Assembly: GCF_007004655.1 (NCBI RefSeq)
Contig: NZ_ML660089.1
Location: forward strand, 1-64,000
Origin: Exilibacterium tricleocarpae
GTDB lineage: Bacteria; Pseudomonadota; Gammaproteobacteria; Pseudomonadales; Cellvibrionaceae
Length of the DNA stretch: 64,000 nucleotides
Reading direction: 5' to 3'
The notes under the pieces are model-generated. The model had not been told where the DNA came from. It saw only the letters and a program-made list of their open reading frames with translations, and did not search any database. Every line of letters begins with the position of its first letter. The first letter of the stretch is position 1. Shown piece after piece: positions 60,649-64,000 of the stretch. Position numbers and translations under genes: made by a program.

Positions 60649-62745
60649 TTATTTTTGCCAAGCTGCAAAAGTTCCCCCTTCTCCGGCCAGTCGCTCCAGC
60701 AGTGGCGCCGGCTCCCAATTCTCGGCCCCGTACTGATCGCGGAATTTGCACACGGTTTCGTAAACCTGTTTTAACCCGAGGCTGTCGGCGTAGTGCATGG
60801 GGCCGCCGCGGGCGGCGGGAAAGCCGTAGCCGTAGACGTACACCACGTCGATATCGCCGGCGCGCTGGGCAATACCTTCCTCGAGAATTTTCGCCCCCTC
60901 ATTCACCAGCGCGAAAATCAAACGGTTGACAATTTCCTCGTCCTCGAACAGACGGCGTTTTACCCCGTGTTTTGCCGCCTGCTGTTCCACTACCTCGAGC
61001 ACGGCCGGGTCGGGGGTGCGGGCGCGGGTTTCGGGATCATATTGGTAGTAGCCGGCGCCGGACTTTTGTCCGAGGCGTCCCATTTCCACCAGCATATCGG
61101 CGACCGCGTAGGTTTTGGGGTCGCCTTTTTCGGCCTCGCTCAGGCCCTGGCGCGCTTTATAGCCGATATCCAGCCCGGCCAGGTCACCGACCGCCAGCGG
61201 GCCCATGGCCATGCCCCAGTTCTGCATGGCGGTATCGATCTGTTCCGGCGTGCAACCCTCGAGCAGGCACAGTTGCGCTTCGCGACCATAGTAGCGCAGC
61301 ATACGGTTGCCGATAAAGCCGTAGCAGACGCCGGACAGGACCGGAATTTTACCAATGGTCTTGGCCAGTTTCATGGCGGTAGCGATAACTGTGGCGGCAG
61401 TTTTTTCGGCGCGCACTACCTCCAGCAGTTTCATGATATTGGCGGGGCTGAAAAAGTGCAGGCCGATGACGTCTTGCGGGCGTGCGGTGGCCGCGGCAAT
61501 GGCGTCGACATTCTGGTAGGAGGTGTTGGTGGCGAGGATGGCGCCGGGTTTACAGACTGTATCGAGTTTGGTAAACACCTGCTTTTTGATATCGAGGTTT
61601 TCAAAGACCGCCTCGATCACCAGGTCGACCTCGGCGAGGTCCCGATAGTCGGTGCTGCCGCCGATCAGGCTTTGCCGCCGGCCCGACTCGGCTTCGGTTA
61701 ACTTGCCTTTTTTTACGGTGGTGGCGTAGTTTTTGGCGATAATTCCCAGACCCCGCTGCAGGGCGTCGTCGTCAAGCTCCAGCAGTGTCACCGGAATACC
61801 GGCGTTGGCAAAATTCATGGCGATGCCGCCGCCCATGGTGCCGCCGCCGATAATACCCACGGTGCGGATACCGCGCACCGGTGTGTCTCTGTCCAGCCCC
61901 CTGACTTTGGCGGCTTCCCGCTCGGCAAAGAACAGGTGACGCATGGCCGCCGACTGCGGCGATTGCATGCACTCGATAAACAGTTGCCGCTCCGTTTGCA
62001 GGCCTGCATCCATGGGCTGGGTCACTGCCGCTTCGATACAACTGACAATATGCTGCGGTGCCAGTTGCCCGCGAGCCCGTTTGGCCAGTTTTTTCCGATA
62101 GCCCTCGAACAGCTCGGCGGGGGCTGTTTGGGGGTCAATGTTGATATCCCGCACCCGTTTTAGCGGGGCATCCTCGGCGACCAGCTCGCGGGCGTAGTCG
62201 ATGGCCTGGGCGAGCAGATCGCCGTCCGCAAATACCCGGTCCACCAGCCCCAGCCGGGTGGCGGTATCTGCCGGCAGCGGGTTGCCGCCGGTGATCAGAT
62301 CGAGAGCCGCCTCGACACCGGCCAGGCGCGGCACTCGCTGGGTGCCGCCGGCACCGGGCAGCAGCCCCAGTTTTACTTCCGGCAAACCCACCCTGGCAGT
62401 CGCCATGGCGCAGCGATAGTGGCAGGCCAGGGCCGTTTCGAAACCGCCGCCGAGCGCAGTGCCGTGGAGAGCGGCGATCACCGGTTTGGCCGATGCCTCT
62501 ATGGCCAGCAGCATATCGGGCAGGGAAGAGGACTGCGGTGGTTTGCCGAATTCGGTAATATCGGCGCCGGCGATAAAGGTACGGCCCTCGCAGGCCAGCA
62601 CTATGGCACGGCTGGTGTCTGTTCCGGCGGCCTCTATCGCTTCGGTGATGCCCTTGCGCACCTGATGGGAAAGTGCATTTACAGGGGGGTTGTTAATGCG
62701 AACAATGCCGATATCACCGTTCAGTTCGTAGCTGACAATAGACAT
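60649..62745 (-). CDS. Bifunctional enoyl-CoA hydratase / 3-hydroxyacyl-CoA dehydrogenase (FadJ/FadB-like)
   Basis: A 698-residue fatty-acid oxidation enzyme. The N-terminal crotonase domain has oxyanion-hole segments FIAGADITEFG and HGTALGGGFETALAC and glutamates in LPEVKLGLLPGAGGTQR. The dehydrogenase half starts with the NAD site VGIIGGGTMGGGIAMNFANAG near residue 297. The catalytic His follows in VIGLHFFSPANIMKLLEVV. The C-terminal domain contains YGYGFPAARGGPMHYAD. It hydrates trans-2-enoyl-CoA and oxidises the hydroxyacyl-CoA. No thiolase gene is adjacent. It diverges from the acyl-CoA dehydrogenase gene, the enzyme of the step before. Confidence 0.95.
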   Translation of the reverse strand: MSIVSYELNGDIGIVRINNPPVNALSHQVRKGITEAIEAAGTDTSRAIVLACEGRTFIAGADITEFGKPPQSSSLPDMLLAIEASAKPVIAALHGTALGGGFETALACHYRCAMATARVGLPEVKLGLLPGAGGTQRVPRLAGVEAALDLITGGNPLPADTATRLGLVDRVFADGDLLAQAIDYARELVAEDAPLKRVRDINIDPQTAPAELFEGYRKKLAKRARGQLAPQHIVSCIEAAVTQPMDAGLQTERQLFIECMQSPQSAAMRHLFFAEREAAKVRGLDRDTPVRGIRTVGIIGGGTMGGGIAMNFANAGIPVTLLELDDDALQRGLGIIAKNYATTVKKGKLTEAESGRRQSLIGGSTDYRDLAEVDLVIEAVFENLDIKKQVFTKLDTVCKPGAILATNTSYQNVDAIAAATARPQDVIGLHFFSPANIMKLLEVVRAEKTAATVIATAMKLAKTIGKIPVLSGVCYGFIGNRMLRYYGREAQLCLLEGCTPEQIDTAMQNWGMAMGPLAVGDLAGLDIGYKARQGLSEAEKGDPKTYAVADMLVEMGRLGQKSGAGYYQYDPETRARTPDPAVLEVVEQQAAKHGVKRRLFEDEEIVNRLIFALVNEGAKILEEGIAQRAGDIDVVYVYGYGFPAARGGPMHYADSLGLKQVYETVCKFRDQYGAENWEPAPLLERLAGEGGTFAAWQK

Positions 62746-62893
62746 GGGTTTCTCCCGGTCAGTATGACGAGGTTAAGCTCTCGAGTTAAAGGCCAAGCTC
62801 TCGGGTTAGCCGCCCCAGGGGTGCCGGTTTGCGGGGCTGAGAGTGTTGCCAGGGCGAGGTTTTATAGCACTTTTAAGGCGTCAATGCATCACT

Positions 62894-62912
62894 AATTCCA
62901 CTGTGCGGAATT
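62894..62912. promoter_or_regulatory. Candidate operator between divergent beta-oxidation genes
   Basis: AATTCC-actgtgc-GGAATT is a perfect 6-bp inverted repeat with a 7-nt centre. It lies between the FadJ-like gene (-) and the acyl-CoA dehydrogenase gene (+). A regulator serving both genes could bind here. A 20-nt direct repeat (aagctctcg at 62775 and 62795) is also in this gap. Confidence 0.35.
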
Positions 62913-62986
62913 GTATGGTAGTTTGGCATTCGATATCCTTACTAGATCAACCGTCGATACGAGTTAACCGACACCAGGAGTTACCC

Positions 62987-64000
62987 ATGAATATTGACCT
63001 CTCCCCGGCAGAGCTGGATTTTCAGGCACAGGTGCGACAGTTCCTCGAAGAGAAACTGCCGTCGCACTACAGCGACAGGGTGCTGAAAGGCCTCTACCTG
63101 AAAAAAGAAGAATATATCGACTGGCAGAAAACGCTCTACCAGCAGGGCTGGGCAGCGACCAACTGGCCGGTGGAGCACGGCGGCACCGGCTGGACCCCGA
63201 CGCAGAAGTATATCTGGGCCAACGAATGCGCGGAGGCCGGCGCGCCGGATGTGATTCCCTTCGGTATGAAAATGGTGGCGCCGGTCATCTACACCTACGG
63301 CAACGATGAACAGAAAGAGCGTTTTTTGCCGGATATTCTCGCCAGTAACGTATGGTGGTGCCAGGGCTATTCCGAGCCCAATGCCGGCTCCGACCTGGCC
63401 TCGTTGAAAACTACCGCGGTGCGCGATGGCGATGACTACCTCGTCAACGGCACCAAGACCTGGACCACGCTCGGTCACTACGGGGACTGGATTTTCTGCC
63501 TGGTGCGCACCGGCCGTCCGGAGGAGAAAAACCAGGAGGCTATCAGCTTCCTGCTGATCGATATGACGACTCCCGGCATCACTGTCTCACCGATTATTAC
63601 CCTCGACGGTCACCGCGAGGTCAACGAAGTGCACTTCGACAATGTGCGGGTGCCGGTGGCGAACCGGGTCGGTGAAGAGGGTGGGGGCTGGACCTATGCC
63701 AAGGTGTTGCTCACCCACGAACGCACGGGCATTGCCCGAGTGGCCAATTCGAAGCGCAGCCTGCGGCAGTTGAAAAAGCTGGCCGCCGAAACCGGCGATG
63801 GCGGCGCCACGTTAATGGAAAACCCGAGCTTTGCGCAAAAGATCACCGAGGTGGAGTTTGACTTGATGGCCCTCGAATACACCGAATTGCGCACACTGGC
63901 GGCAGTCAGTACCGGCAAGGCGCCGGGACCTGAGTCGTCCATTTTGAAAATCAAGGGCACCGAAGTGGCCCAGGCCATCGATGAACTCTATGTCGAGATG
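62987..64000 (+). CDS. Acyl-CoA dehydrogenase, 3' partial
   Basis: The frame opens at ATG 62987, 6 nt after CCAGGAG, and runs off the right edge after 338 codons. The N-terminal helical domain (LSPAELDFQAQVRQFLEEKLP) precedes the FAD-binding segment YSEPNAGSDLASLKT and NGTKTWTT. EVHFDNVRVPVANRVGEEGGGW is the usual middle-to-C-terminal junction. It oxidises acyl-CoA to trans-2-enoyl-CoA, the substrate of the divergent FadJ-like enzyme. The catalytic Glu lies beyond or near the window edge, so chain-length class is not assignable. Confidence 0.93.
   Translation, partial: MNIDLSPAELDFQAQVRQFLEEKLPSHYSDRVLKGLYLKKEEYIDWQKTLYQQGWAATNWPVEHGGTGWTPTQKYIWANECAEAGAPDVIPFGMKMVAPVIYTYGNDEQKERFLPDILASNVWWCQGYSEPNAGSDLASLKTTAVRDGDDYLVNGTKTWTTLGHYGDWIFCLVRTGRPEEKNQEAISFLLIDMTTPGITVSPIITLDGHREVNEVHFDNVRVPVANRVGEEGGGWTYAKVLLTHERTGIARVANSKRSLRQLKKLAAETGDGGATLMENPSFAQKITEVEFDLMALEYTELRTLAAVSTGKAPGPESSILKIKGTEVAQAIDELYVEM

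Overview
The window looks like a chromosomal segment of a GC-rich marine-type gammaproteobacterium, possibly Cellvibrionales. That placement is inferred from a paired TIGR03546/TIGR03545 locus, a VacB/RNase II-type exoribonuclease, gammaproteobacterial B12-uptake genes and a palindromic intergenic repeat of a kind I associate with that order. It was not checked against any database.

Positions 1-43586 are a nonribosomal peptide locus on the + strand. One reading frame without a stop runs from the left edge to 36299 (more than 12,000 residues, start outside the window). It holds a leading carrier domain, ten complete condensation-adenylation-carrier modules and two C-terminal thioesterases. Binding-pocket residues read by eye suggest the order ...-Phe-Ala-Ala-Ser-X-X-X-X-Ser-Phe, where X is one unrecognised residue called by four near-identical adenylation domains. 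Nine of ten condensation domains look like the dual condensation/epimerisation type, so most residues would be D. Four tightly spaced genes follow: an ABC exporter, a SyrP-like Fe(II)/2-oxoglutarate dioxygenase, and an RND adaptor plus RND pump. Together they form a synthesis, tailoring and export operon.

The most unusual feature of the window is in-frame tandem repeats inside the synthetase. Seven tracts with units of 12, 18 or 21 nt sit in loops or linkers. Five of them share an 11-nt core, which occurs in one orientation in four tracts and reverse-complemented in the fifth. A degenerate 7-residue tract also lies in the nearby RNase II-family gene, and several intergenic regions carry other short tandem repeats.

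Positions 43600-44870 are an AT-richer patch with two small translationally coupled unknown genes on the - strand, the first broken by an in-frame TGA. Positions 44875-52520 are a - strand cobalamin locus. From its promoter the order is: sigma70-like promoter, B12 riboswitch, btuB, cobO, FecCD permease, ATPase, histidine phosphatase (CobC-like) and BtuF-like binding protein. Positions 52610-64000 are housekeeping genes: an RNase II-family exonuclease, an aldehyde dehydrogenase, the TIGR03546/TIGR03545 pair, a small ClpX-type zinc-finger protein, a GNAT acetyltransferase with a decayed fragment behind it, a FadJ-like bifunctional beta-oxidation enzyme, and the first part of a divergent acyl-CoA dehydrogenase. 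Two long palindromic, MITE-like elements lie at 45986-46169 and 54899-55036.
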